From Shinella zoogloeoides (GTDB lineage Bacteria; Pseudomonadota; Alphaproteobacteria; Rhizobiales; Rhizobiaceae), in the NCBI RefSeq assembly GCF_003574625.1, contig NZ_QNUJ01000004.1, positions 248,001 through 312,000 on the forward strand: a stretch of DNA of 64,000 nt, written 5' to 3'. Of this stretch, positions 33,202 through 41,248 are shown in pieces. How positions within the stretch are numbered: the first letter of the stretch is position 1; each line of letters opens with the position of its first letter. Below the pieces are notes generated by a model. That model was not told where the DNA came from. It ran no database searches and saw only the letters and a list, made by a program, of their open reading frames with translations. Made by a program: the position numbers and the translations under genes.

Positions 33202-34413
33202 ATGACGGCGCAGAATGACGAACGCTTCGCCCATTCCGCGAGCCTGCGGGCACGCGGCACCGCGCAGGAAGGCAAGGTCGCCTTTGCCGAGCTCTTCTTC
33301 GATCTCGTCTTCGTGCTGACGATCATCCAGCTTTCCCATACGCTCGCCGCACATTATTCGCCGCTCGGCCTCGTCGAGGCGGGCGTGCTGTTGCTGGCGG
33401 TCTGGTGGGTGTGGATCTACACGACCTGGGCGACGAACTGGCTCGACCCGGACAAGACGCCGGTGCGCGTGCTGCTCTTCGTGCTGATGTTCCTCGGCCT
33501 GATGCTCTCCATCGCCATTCCGACCGCCTTCGGCGAGGGCGGGCTGCTGTTCGCGCTGACCTATGTCGCCATGCAGGTCGGTCGCTCGGCCTTCACCGCC
33601 TTCGCGATGCGGCGGGACTGGCCGGAGAACAGCCGCAACTTCACGCGCATCACCGCCTGGACGGTGTTTTCCGCCGTGTTCTGGCTGGCCGGCGCCTTCG
33701 TCGAGCACGAGGCGCGGCTGGCGCTCTGGCTGGTCGCGCTCGGCGTCGAATATGTCTCGCCGGCGCTCGGCTTTGCCGTGCCCGGCCTCGGGCGTTCGTC
33801 GGTGAGCGACTGGCAGGTGTCGGGCGAGCACATGGCCGAGCGTTGCGCGCTCTTCGTCATCATCTGCCTCGGCGAGACCATCCTCGTGACCGGCCGCACG
33901 GTTGCCGGCATGGAACTGCTCGACGGCTTCACCATCTTCATGCTGGCCGCGGCCTTCGTCTCGACGGCGACCATGTGGTGGATCTACTTCCGCTTCGGCC
34001 ACGGCGAGGCGGCGCATCTGATCGAGCATTCGGCAACGCCCGGCCGCATCGCGCGCATGGCCTTCACCTATGCCCATATCCCGATTGTCGCCGGCATCAT
34101 CCTTTCGGCGGTGGCGGAGGAGTTCGCTCTCGCCCATCCGCACGGCCATCTCGATTTCAGGACGGCGAGCGCTATCATCGGCGGGCCGGTCGTTTTCCTG
34201 CTCGGCAATATCTGGTTCAAGGCGGCGATCCGCGGACGCTCGCCGCTGTCGCATCTTGTCGGCATCGGCGCGCTGCTGGCGTTGTCGCTGGTCGTGCCGG
34301 TCGTAGAACCCTACCAGCTCTTCATGGCGGCCGGCGCGGTGCTGTTCGGCGTCGCCGTCTGGGAGTTCCTGTCGCTGCGGTCGACCCGCGCGGACGACGT
34401 CGCCGCCGTCTAG
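33202..34413 (+). CDS. Low temperature requirement protein A (LtrA) family membrane protein
   Basis: A 403-residue integral membrane protein with about eleven spans. The family signature FAELFFDLVFVLTIIQLSHTL begins near residue 29, and SGEHMAERCALFVIICLGETIL is near 208-229. LtrA was named from a Listeria mutant that grows poorly in the cold; its biochemical role is unknown. The gene starts 15 bp after a TMEM175-type gene. Its stop codon shares a CTAG with the convergent marR-like gene. Confidence 0.88.
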   Translation: MTAQNDERFAHSASLRARGTAQEGKVAFAELFFDLVFVLTIIQLSHTLAAHYSPLGLVEAGVLLLAVWWVWIYTTWATNWLDPDKTPVRVLLFVLMFLGLMLSIAIPTAFGEGGLLFALTYVAMQVGRSAFTAFAMRRDWPENSRNFTRITAWTVFSAVFWLAGAFVEHEARLALWLVALGVEYVSPALGFAVPGLGRSSVSDWQVSGEHMAERCALFVIICLGETILVTGRTVAGMELLDGFTIFMLAAAFVSTATMWWIYFRFGHGEAAHLIEHSATPGRIARMAFTYAHIPIVAGIILSAVAEEFALAHPHGHLDFRTASAIIGGPVVFLLGNIWFKAAIRGRSPLSHLVGIGALLALSLVVPVVEPYQLFMAAGAVLFGVAVWEFLSLRSTRADDVAAV

Positions 34414-34886
34414 TCTCCGGCGTCCGTTTCCGTCTCCATCGTCTGGAGGAGGCGGATGATGTCCTCCATCGCCTCGGCGACCTGGAGGCAGCGGTCGGCG
34501 GGCGTCTGCGACATGATCTTCTCGATCATTCCCGTCTGGATGGCCATGGCTTCCATGGTGAGCTTGCGGCCGGCTTCCGTCAGCGAAAGGCGCAGGATGC
34601 GCTTGTCCTTCGTATCCGGGCGGCGGACGATCAGGCCGCGCTTTTCGAGCTGCGGCAGCAGCATGCTCATGTTCGAGCGGCCGACCAGAAGCTTGCGGGC
34701 CAGCTCCTGCTGGGAAATGCCGTCGAAGCGGTAGAGATTGATCAGGATGTCGAGATGCGGCGTCTTGATGCCGAGGTCCGCGATCGCCCTAGTCATCGCC
34801 TGCTGCATGAGCTGGCAGGCGCGCGCCACGCCGATCCAGCTGCGAAAGCGCGGATGATCCCAGGGGAAGGCTTGATTTTCGTTCAT
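34410..34886 (-). CDS. MarR-family transcriptional regulator
   Basis: A 158-residue winged-helix regulator. The HTH lies near residues 57-85 (ISQQELARKLLVGRSNMSMLL), with the wing at RRPDTKDKRILRLSLTEAG. Members are dimeric repressors that release DNA on binding phenolic or oxidising compounds. It is divergent from an alpha/beta hydrolase gene with a 47-bp gap holding a perfect 6-4-6 palindrome, so it probably represses itself and the hydrolase. Its TAG stop overlaps that of the convergent LtrA gene. Confidence 0.92.
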   Translation of the reverse strand: MNENQAFPWDHPRFRSWIGVARACQLMQQAMTRAIADLGIKTPHLDILINLYRFDGISQQELARKLLVGRSNMSMLLPQLEKRGLIVRRPDTKDKRILRLSLTEAGRKLTMEAMAIQTGMIEKIMSQTPADRCLQVAEAMEDIIRLLQTMETETDAGD

Positions 34887-34899
34887 GGTTGTACTTTAT

Positions 34900-34915
34900 T
34901 GTTCAGCATTGAACA
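34900..34915. promoter_or_regulatory. Candidate MarR operator
   Basis: TGTTCAGCATTGAACA is a perfect inverted repeat (six-base arms, four-base centre) in the 47-bp region between the marR-like and hydrolase start codons, the usual place for an autorepressor site. Confidence 0.6.
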
Positions 34916-34933
34916 TTTTTATGGATTCCCACT

Positions 34934-35842
34934 ATGGCATCCTTTGGCTTGAAGGTCATCCGGCTGGCGCTTTCGGGCGTGGCCGCGGTGTCTCCCGATG
35001 CGGCCGGCCGCGCCGCCTTCCGTCTCTTCGCGATGACGCCCCGCCGGCGCCCCGGCACGGCGAAGGAGAAGGAGCTGTTCGCCCGCTCGCGCGGCTGGAT
35101 GCGGCAGGCGCAGCGCGTCACGCTTTCCTTCGAGGGCGGCAGCGCCGTCGCGCACCGCTTTGCCGCGCGCCCCTGCGAGGCCTTTGCGGGGCGCGTCCTC
35201 GTGGTGCATGGCTGGGGCTCGCGCACGGCCTATCTTGCCGCCCTTACCGAGGGGCTGGTCGCCGCGGGCCATGAGGTCGTCGCGCTCGACCTGCCGGGCC
35301 ACGGCGCCTCGCGGGGTCGCACGCTGACGCTGCCGATGGCCGTCCGGGCGATCGACGCGGCCTGGCAGCGCTTCGGCGGCTTCGACTATTTCTGCGGCCA
35401 TTCCTTCGGCGGCGCGTCGCTTGCCTGCGCGGCAAGCGGCCTCGTGCCCTCGGTTCCCGCCCACCGGCCGCGCCGGCTCGTCACCATCGGCTCGCCGAGT
35501 GAGATGACATGGCTTTTCAAGGATCTCGGCCGGCTGCTGAAGCTGGGGCCCCGGGCGCAGGCGGCGCTGGAGAGCCACGTGGAACGGATCGCCGGCGCGC
35601 CGCTTTCGGCCTTCGATGCGGCGAACGGGGCAGGGCGGCTCGCAACGCCCATGCTGGTCCTCCACGCCGAGGACGACAAGGAGGTGCCGGCGCTGCATGC
35701 CCGCCGCTATGCGACCGCCGGGCCGAACGTGACGCTCGAATGGGCGAACGGCTTCGGCCATCGCCGCATCGTTTCGGCCGAACCGGTGATCGACCGCATC
35801 GTCGATTTCCTGGCGGAGGACCGGCGGCGTCTTGCCGCCTGA
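34934..35842 (+). CDS. Alpha/beta hydrolase
   Basis: A 302-residue alpha/beta-hydrolase. The oxyanion motif VVHGWGSR is near residues 90-97, the nucleophile elbow is GHSFGG with Ser157, the acid is probably an Asp in LHAEDDKEVP and the His lies in GFGHRRI near 273-277. The residue at the oxyanion turn and the size suggest an esterase or lipase-like enzyme; no substrate can be named. It is likely under control of the divergent MarR regulator. A short GCCGCCT/AGGCGGC hairpin lies across its stop codon. Confidence 0.87.
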   Translation: MASFGLKVIRLALSGVAAVSPDAAGRAAFRLFAMTPRRRPGTAKEKELFARSRGWMRQAQRVTLSFEGGSAVAHRFAARPCEAFAGRVLVVHGWGSRTAYLAALTEGLVAAGHEVVALDLPGHGASRGRTLTLPMAVRAIDAAWQRFGGFDYFCGHSFGGASLACAASGLVPSVPAHRPRRLVTIGSPSEMTWLFKDLGRLLKLGPRAQAALESHVERIAGAPLSAFDAANGAGRLATPMLVLHAEDDKEVPALHARRYATAGPNVTLEWANGFGHRRIVSAEPVIDRIVDFLAEDRRRLAA

Positions 35843-35917
35843 AGAAGGCGGCGAATATCCGGACCTGCCCGCCCGTCTTGTCATTGCTAAGGGCTTCGGC
35901 CGGATTTGGAGTGAGAA

Positions 35918-36304
35918 ATGCGGACAGGAATTTTCGCGGCGGCTTGTGCTGCAACATTGATGGTTTCGACGGGTGCGGCCCATGCCGACGAATTGCTGGA
36001 AAGCTATGACGCCTATATCGGGCAGGACGATCTCTACAATTCCAGCAACGAGCGCCTGACCCAGCCCTGGCAGGTCATCCGCCAGGATCGCGCCAATGTG
36101 CACCGCTTCGGCATCCGCCAGCCTGGCGACGATATCGACAGCTTCTTCGCATCCGCCCGCAACCGCGATCTTGCCGAGCGCATGATCCGTAGCGGCCGGA
36201 TCGAGGGCAGCGCCGCGCGCCGCATCCTCAATGGCGACGTGCGCATCTCCGTCGAAATCTGGCGCGGCGCGGGAGGCGACTATATCAATATCTCCGTCGA
36301 CTAA
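35918..36304 (+). CDS. Small secreted protein of unknown function
   Basis: A 128-residue protein with a signal peptide (MRTGIFAAACAATLMVSTGAAHA). The mature part begins DELLESYDAYIGQDDLYNSS and ends in a strand pattern VRISVEIWRGAGGDYINISVD. Similar short secreted proteins occur in rhizobia, but I do not recognise a named family. Its 3' end overlaps the 5' end of the M15 peptidase gene by up to 74 bp in another frame, so the two are probably co-expressed. Confidence 0.75.
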   Translation: MRTGIFAAACAATLMVSTGAAHADELLESYDAYIGQDDLYNSSNERLTQPWQVIRQDRANVHRFGIRQPGDDIDSFFASARNRDLAERMIRSGRIEGSAARRILNGDVRISVEIWRGAGGDYINISVD

Positions 36305-37088
36305 GCGCTGGTTCGCCGCCGCGCTCGCGCTGGCGGCGGCCATGCCGGCCGCGCGCGCGGCCGAGCCCGACCTTGCCACGCGCCTCAAACTCCTCGTGGA
36401 GGTCTATCCCGAGAGCCTTTCCGGCGTCGAGGGCAACATGCTTCTCCTGCGCGACGGCGGCGAGCCGCTTCAGATCGACGACGGCAAGGCGAAGGACCAT
36501 CAGGCGGCGCTCGCCGGCGGGGACATCGAGGACAGCCTGCGGCAGATCTATCCGCTCGGCGCCTGCGAGGCGAAGCCCGTGCTCGATTTCGACCCGGGCC
36601 GCGTCCGCAGCGATGCGCTGATGATGCGGCTCTATGGCCGGACCGCGAAGGCGGTGGAAGGCGACCTCGTTCCCGTCGCCTGGTTCGGCACGACATTGCG
36701 CGTCACCAAGCGGCAGGGCGCCGCGGCGGCGCTGGAAAAGGTGCGGGACGCGCTTGCGGAAAGGCCGGCGCTGAAGCGCTATCTGGCGCCCTCCGCCGGC
36801 ACCTTCAACTGGCGCAAGGTCTCCGGCGCGCCGAACATGTCGGTGCACAGCTTCGGCGCGGCCATCGACCTCAACACGAAATTCGCCGATTACTGGGTCT
36901 GGTCCGGCGGCAAGCCGGGCAAGGTGCCGCGCCATGCCAACCGGTATCCGCTGGAGATCGTCGAGATTTTCGAGCGGCACGGCTTCATCTGGGGCGGGCG
37001 CTGGTACCACTACGACACCATGCATTTCGAATACCGCCCGGAACTCATCGCAATAGCAAAAGCGGCAGGCGCATCGGCCTGCCGCTGA
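36231..37088 (+). CDS. M15-family D-alanyl-D-alanine carboxypeptidase-like protein
   Basis: A protein of up to 285 residues with an M15/LAS zinc-peptidase fold. VHSFGAAIDLN carries His206 and Asp213, and MHFEYRPEL carries His265, together forming the zinc triad. A signal peptide (RWFAAALALAAAMPAARA) lies near residues 26-43. The only usual start codon in frame is the ATG at 36231, inside the preceding gene, which leaves about 24 residues before the signal core; a rare ATA or ATC start nearer the signal peptide is possible. It would trim peptidoglycan stem peptides in the periplasm. Confidence 0.8.
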   Translation: MATCASPSKSGAAREATISISPSTKRWFAAALALAAAMPAARAAEPDLATRLKLLVEVYPESLSGVEGNMLLLRDGGEPLQIDDGKAKDHQAALAGGDIEDSLRQIYPLGACEAKPVLDFDPGRVRSDALMMRLYGRTAKAVEGDLVPVAWFGTTLRVTKRQGAAAALEKVRDALAERPALKRYLAPSAGTFNWRKVSGAPNMSVHSFGAAIDLNTKFADYWVWSGGKPGKVPRHANRYPLEIVEIFERHGFIWGGRWYHYDTMHFEYRPELIAIAKAAGASACR

Positions 37089-37103
37089 TCGTTCCGGTCT
37101 TCC

Positions 37104-37748
37104 TCAATTACGCACGATGACCGTCGTGCCGGGCGTCACCTGCGCATAGAGGTGCTCGACATCCTCGTTCGCCATGCGGATGCAGCCGGACGATTGCGCC
37201 TTGCCGAGCGAGGACGGCTGGTTCGTGCCGTGGATGCGATAGATGGTGGAGCCGAGATAGATGGCGCGGGAGCCAAGCGGGTTGTCGAGGCCGCCCTTCA
37301 TGGTGACCGGCAGGACCTTGCCCTTCTTCGCCTCGCGGGCGCGCATGTCTTCCGGCGGCGTCCAGGTCGGCCATTCGGTCTTGCGCGTCACCGTTTCCGT
37401 GCCGATCCAGATGAAGCCCTCGCGGCCGACGCTGACGGCATATTTCATGGCAAGGCCGGAACCGAGCACGTGGTAGAGGCGCCGCTCGGAATTGTCGACG
37501 ATGATCGTGCCGGACGGGACGTCCTCGTCGAAGGCGACGAGTTCGCGGGCGATGGGCGCGCGGGAGACGGCGGCGATCTTTGTATTCGACTTCACCGGCT
37601 TGCCGCCGGAGAGCACCTGCAGCCAGCCGGTCTTCTGCGAGGCGGAGGAGAGTGATGCGACCTCGATCGGATCGACCCTATTGTCGGCGGCGGCAATGCC
37701 CGTGGTGGAAAGAAAGCCGGCGATGAGCGCGATGGCAAACTTTTTCAT
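37104..37748 (-). CDS. L,D-transpeptidase (ErfK/YbiS/YcfS/YnhG type)
   Basis: A 214-residue secreted enzyme with a signal peptide (MKKFAIALIAGFLSTTGIAAA) and a YkuD domain. The catalytic motif runs from His173 (YRIHGTNQ) to Cys189 in SSGCIRM. Such enzymes make 3-3 cross-links or attach outer-membrane proteins to peptidoglycan, a feature of polar-growing Rhizobiales. The ATG at 37748 is chosen since it starts the signal peptide; an upstream start would add a proline-rich leader. The neighbouring M15 enzyme gene is convergent. Confidence 0.92.
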   Translation of the reverse strand: MKKFAIALIAGFLSTTGIAAADNRVDPIEVASLSSASQKTGWLQVLSGGKPVKSNTKIAAVSRAPIARELVAFDEDVPSGTIIVDNSERRLYHVLGSGLAMKYAVSVGREGFIWIGTETVTRKTEWPTWTPPEDMRAREAKKGKVLPVTMKGGLDNPLGSRAIYLGSTIYRIHGTNQPSSLGKAQSSGCIRMANEDVEHLYAQVTPGTTVIVRN

Positions 37749-37869
37749 GTCCTGTCCCCTGTCTTGAGGCCGGGGCGTTCCGCCCGGCGTGTTCCGATGG
37801 GGACGTTGTAGGACGGCGGCGGATGCCACGATGTTCCGGGGGGAACAGGCGCCCGCCGGCCGTATACCC

Positions 37870-37947
37870 TCAGAAGGGCTGAATCCAGACGAGGCTGCTG
37901 ACCATCAGGACTGCGATGATCGTCATTTCGAGAAATCCGTTCTGCAT
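37870..37947 (-). CDS. Possible 25-residue membrane microprotein
   Basis: The frame ATG (37947) to TGA (37870) encodes 25 residues: a polar MQNGFLE start, a hydrophobic core TIIAVLMVSSLVWI and a QPF end, which is one membrane span. GGAGGA sits eight bases before the ATG, a strong ribosome site for a stretch that otherwise has no gene. It lies between the diguanylate cyclase and L,D-transpeptidase genes on their strand. I know no named family. Confidence 0.5.
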   Translation of the reverse strand: MQNGFLEMTIIAVLMVSSLVWIQPF

Positions 37948-38037
37948 GGCACGATCCTCCATTTGCCGTGGAAACGCTCAGGTCCCGCCACGGTTCCGCC
38001 GGATTTGGCCGGGGAGAAAATTTCGTTGCCGAAATGC

Positions 38038-38063
38038 AAACGGCGCCGCAAAGGGCGCCGTTT
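38038..38063 (-). terminator. Terminator of the diguanylate cyclase gene
   Basis: Ten-base arms AAACGGCGCC (38038-38047) and GGCGCCGTTT (38054-38063) with a six-base loop. It sits 20 bp after the stop codon on the minus strand. Confidence 0.7.
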
Positions 38064-38082
38064 CGGGACAGGAACGGATGTC

Positions 38083-39153
38083 CTACTTGCGGTAGATCAG
38101 CCAGCTCTTGGTGAAGTCCTTCTTCATGCCGTCTTCGAAGGCCATGGTGCGGTTGCGCCCGCCGTTCTTGGCGCAGTAAAGCGCGATATCGGCCTTGGAG
38201 TAGAGTTCGCCAGGGCCTTCCGCCCAGGAGGCCATGCAGAAGCCGAGCGAGATGGTGATCGGGCCGTAGTTGACGCCGGTCTTGGAGTTCTTGAACGGCG
38301 TGTGCTCCAGCGCGGTGCGGATGCGCTCGGCGATCGCCATCGCCTCTTCCTCGGTATTGCCCTCGATGATCATCGCGAATTCCTCGCCGCCGGTGCGTGC
38401 GACGAGGATGTCCTTGCGCACGTTCGCGCGGATCAGGCTGGCGACGGAGGCGAGGATCTTGTCGCCGACCGGATGGCCATAGGTGTCGTTGATCTTCTTG
38501 AAATGGTCGATATCGGCAAGGACCAGCGCGGTGACGTTGCGCGACATGGAGGAATTGTAGATCGCCGAGAGCTTGTCGTCGAAGGCGCGGCGGTTGGAGA
38601 GCTGCGTCAGCGAATCGGTGTTGGCGATACGCTTGTATTCGTCCAGCTCCTTGCGGACGTTCTCCATCTCTATGGATTTCTGCGCGACGTTCTCGACCAT
38701 CTCCTTGCCCTGGGTGATGGTGTCGCCGGTCGCTTCCGTCAGGACGCCGATGGCGCTGCGGATGATCTCGGCGCTGGTGACGCTCTTGCCGCTGATGCGC
38801 ACGAAGGTTTCGTCGAGCAGCCTGTTATAGCTTTCGAGCGAGGTCTGTTCCTGCTTCAGGAGGCGGAGGATGCCTTCCAGCTCGCCGACGATCCTCGTAT
38901 GCGCGCCGTCGATGACTGTTTCGCCGTGATGATGGCCGAAATAGCGGGCGCCGATCTCGTCCAGTTCCTCCTGCGAGGCCTTGGTGCCGAGGGCGGCCAG
39001 TTCCCGCGTCAGCTTGGGGTTCGAGCCGATATAGGCTTCGTAGAACAGCTCGTAATTCCGCGGAATGGGAGAAACGCCCATTATGCGCATGGCATAGGTC
39101 ACCTGTGCCGCGATGTCGGGCACCTGGACCTTCTGCGCGACTGCCGTGTTCAT
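38083..39153 (-). CDS. Cytoplasmic diguanylate cyclase (GGDEF)
   Basis: A 356-residue protein without membrane spans. The N-terminal 170 residues are helical, with SPIPRNYELFYEAYIGSNPKL near 28-48 and a coiled stretch to the output domain. The GGDEF domain (about 175-345) has the active motif GGEEF at 255-259. The usual RxxD inhibitory site is absent, since the stretch before the motif is VRKDILVART with the wrong spacing. It should make c-di-GMP from two GTP, governing attachment and motility. A 15-bp palindrome lies 83 bp upstream of the start. Confidence 0.92.
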   Translation of the reverse strand: MNTAVAQKVQVPDIAAQVTYAMRIMGVSPIPRNYELFYEAYIGSNPKLTRELAALGTKASQEELDEIGARYFGHHHGETVIDGAHTRIVGELEGILRLLKQEQTSLESYNRLLDETFVRISGKSVTSAEIIRSAIGVLTEATGDTITQGKEMVENVAQKSIEMENVRKELDEYKRIANTDSLTQLSNRRAFDDKLSAIYNSSMSRNVTALVLADIDHFKKINDTYGHPVGDKILASVASLIRANVRKDILVARTGGEEFAMIIEGNTEEEAMAIAERIRTALEHTPFKNSKTGVNYGPITISLGFCMASWAEGPGELYSKADIALYCAKNGGRNRTMAFEDGMKKDFTKSWLIYRK

Positions 39154-39235
39154 TGCGGCTGCTCCTGATTTCCCTGGTTGGCTCCCATCCCGTAAAATAC
39201 TGCGAAAAAGCTTTGGGAAAGATTAACGTTTGTGT

Positions 39236-39250
39236 ATTCCGTAACGGAAT
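39236..39250. promoter_or_regulatory. 15-bp palindrome upstream of the diguanylate cyclase gene
   Basis: ATTCCGTAACGGAAT has seven-base arms around one central base, in an AT-rich segment between the fumC terminator and the diguanylate cyclase start. It may be an operator for a dimeric regulator. Confidence 0.35.
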
Positions 39251-39256
39251 GCGGAA

Positions 39257-39294
39257 AGAAAAAAGGCCGAAAATCCAATGATCTGCGGCCTTTT
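39257..39294 (-). terminator. Terminator of fumC
   Basis: AAAAGGCCG (39261-39269) pairs with CGGCCTTTT (39286-39294). On the minus strand the stem is followed by a T-rich run (TTTTTTCTTTCC). Confidence 0.7.
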
Positions 39295-39320
39295 CGCTTA
39301 TTATATTAAAAAAAACTTCT

Positions 39321-40712
39321 TCAACCCGGCATGATCATTTTTTCCGGGCGCACAACCTCGTCGAACTCCTCGTTCGTGACGTAACCGCCGCCGACGGCCT
39401 CCTCGCGGAGCGTCGTGCCGTTCTTGTGCGCGGTCTTGGCGATCTTGGCGGCATTATCGTAGCCGATCTTCGGGGCGAGCGCCGTGACGAGCATCAGCGA
39501 GCGGTCGAGCGCCGCCTTGATGTTGTCCTCGCGCGCCTCGATGCCGACGACGCAATTGTCGGTGAAGGAGATCGCGGCATCCGAAAGCAGCTGGACGGAC
39601 TGCAGGAAATTGTAGGCCATCAGCGGGTTGAAGACATTGAGCTCGAAGTGGCCCTGGCTGCCGGCGAAGGTCAGCGAGGCATGGTTGCCGAAGACCTGGG
39701 CGCAGACCTGGGTGAGGGCTTCGCACTGGGTCGGGTTGACCTTGCCGGGCATGATGGACGAGCCGGGCTCGTTTTCCGGCAGGGAGAGTTCGCCGAGACC
39801 GGAGCGTGGGCCGGAGCCGAGGAAGCGGATATCGTTGGCGATCTTGAAGAGGGCGGCGGCGGCCGCGTTGATCGCGCCGTGCGAGAAGACCATGGAATCG
39901 TGCGCGGCGAGCGCCTCGAACTTGTTCGGCGCGGTCTTGAAGGCGATGCCGGTGATCTTCGCGATCTGATCGGCGACCTTTTCCGCAAAGCCGACCGGGG
40001 CATTGAGGCCGGTGCCGACGGCGGTGCCGCCCTGGGCGAGTTCGCAAAGGCCCGGCAGGGTCAGTTCGATGCGCTTGATCGAGGAGGCGACCTGCGCGGC
40101 ATAGCCGGAGAATTCCTGGCCGAGGGTCAGCGGGGTGGCGTCCTGCGTGTGCGTGCGGCCGATCTTGATGATGTGGTCGAAGGCCTTGACCTTGGCCTCG
40201 AGCGCGGCGTGCAGGTGCTTGAGCGCCGGCAGCAGGTCATGGACGATGCGCTCGGCGCAGGCGATGTGCATGGCCGTCGGATAGGTATCGTTCGACGACT
40301 GGCTCATGTTGACGTGGTCGTTCGGATGCACCGGCTTCTTGGAGCCCATGACGCCGCCGAGCATTTCGATGGCCCGGTTGGAGATCACCTCGTTGGCGTT
40401 CATGTTGGACTGGGTGCCCGAGCCCGTCTGCCAGACGACGAGCGGGAAATGGTCGTTGAGTTTGCCGTCGATGACTTCCTGCGCTGCGGCGACGATCGCT
40501 TCGCCGAGCTTCGGGTCGAGGCGGCCGAGCTCCACGTTGGCGCGGGCGGCGGCCTGCTTGACGATGCCGAGGGCGCGCACGACCGAAAGCGGCTGCTTTT
40601 CCCAGCCGATCTTGAAGTTGCCGAGCGAACGCTGGGCCTGCGCGCCCCAATAGCGGCTGTTGTCCACTTCGATGGGGCCGAATGTATCCGTTTCCGTGCG
40701 CGTCGATGTCAT
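39321..40712 (-). CDS. fumC: Class II fumarate hydratase
   Basis: A 463-residue fumarase that hydrates fumarate to malate in the TCA cycle. The superfamily signature [11 protein letters not shown] is intact near residue 315-325, with [17 protein letters not shown] near 187-203 and [15 protein letters not shown] near 94-108. Length matches FumC, and being iron-free it works under oxidative stress. The ATG at 40712 is preceded by GGGAAG. It is a single-gene unit; the 536-bp region upstream separates it from an L,D-transpeptidase gene on the other strand. Confidence 0.96.
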   Translation of the reverse strand: MTSTRTETDTFGPIEVDNSRYWGAQAQRSLGNFKIGWEKQPLSVVRALGIVKQAAARANVELGRLDPKLGEAIVAAAQEVIDGKLNDHFPLVVWQTGSGTQSNMNANEVISNRAIEMLGGVMGSKKPVHPNDHVNMSQSSNDTYPTAMHIACAERIVHDLLPALKHLHAALEAKVKAFDHIIKIGRTHTQDATPLTLGQEFSGYAAQVASSIKRIELTLPGLCELAQGGTAVGTGLNAPVGFAEKVADQIAKITGIAFKTAPNKFEALAAHDSMVFSHGAINAAAAALFKIANDIRFLGSGPRSGLGELSLPENEPGSSIMPGKVNPTQCEALTQVCAQVFGNHASLTFAGSQGHFELNVFNPLMAYNFLQSVQLLSDAAISFTDNCVVGIEAREDNIKAALDRSLMLVTALAPKIGYDNAAKIAKTAHKNGTTLREEAVGGGYVTNEEFDEVVRPEKMIMPG

Positions 40713-41248
40713 TGTGCTTCCCGCTTTAAAGCCCATGCGCTCCATCCTGCCGCCGGCGATGCCGCCGCATGGGGCGCGGCAGGCCGGGCGAGCGCGGGCC
40801 GTTCGGGAAGGGCCGCGCTGGCGCGAAAAAATCGCGCAAATCTCTGGCCCATCTCAGACCCGGTTGCAAGGGCGGATTGGCGGTGCGGGACGAGACTTTC
40901 GGTTAAAATCGATTAGGCGGCGGATATGGTCGCGCAAGGGGTCTCGAAGGCCTCGCAGGCGCTGTGCCTTTTCCATCACAACCGACGGCACAAATTTTTT
41001 CTGATTTTCTGCCGAGGGATTTGGAAAACCGGCTCCAGGTAAAAAAATCCGCGTCAATTCAAATTTTTACCGGGTGTCGTCCGTCCTGTTTTGCAGGTTC
41101 GGGCATAACGGTTTCGTGAGGCGTGGAACGGTCGGCGGGGAGGGGCGTTTCCTTTTCATTCACCATCCTTTCCTATAACTTACCGGCCTGCTGGTTCGGG
41201 CGCCGCCAGAGACCGCAAGGTGCGGTTCATTCGGGGAATGGAATACTT
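40713..41248. other. 536-bp divergent intergenic region
   Basis: Between fumC (minus) and the YcbB-like gene (plus) I find no convincing gene. A 40-codon minus-strand frame (40854-40976) lacks a ribosome site. The region contains an AT-rich inverted repeat GGTAAAAA (41038-41045)/TTTTTACC (41064-41071), and CCTATAAC about 70 bp before the plus-strand start may be part of a promoter. Confidence 0.45.

Noticed and set aside
37947-37970. TGGCAC followed by TTGC, considered as a sigma54 promoter
   Set aside because: The spacing between the two boxes is about ten bases rather than five.
40854-40976. 40-codon minus-strand frame in the fumC upstream region
   Set aside because: It lacks a ribosome site and shows no recognisable domain.
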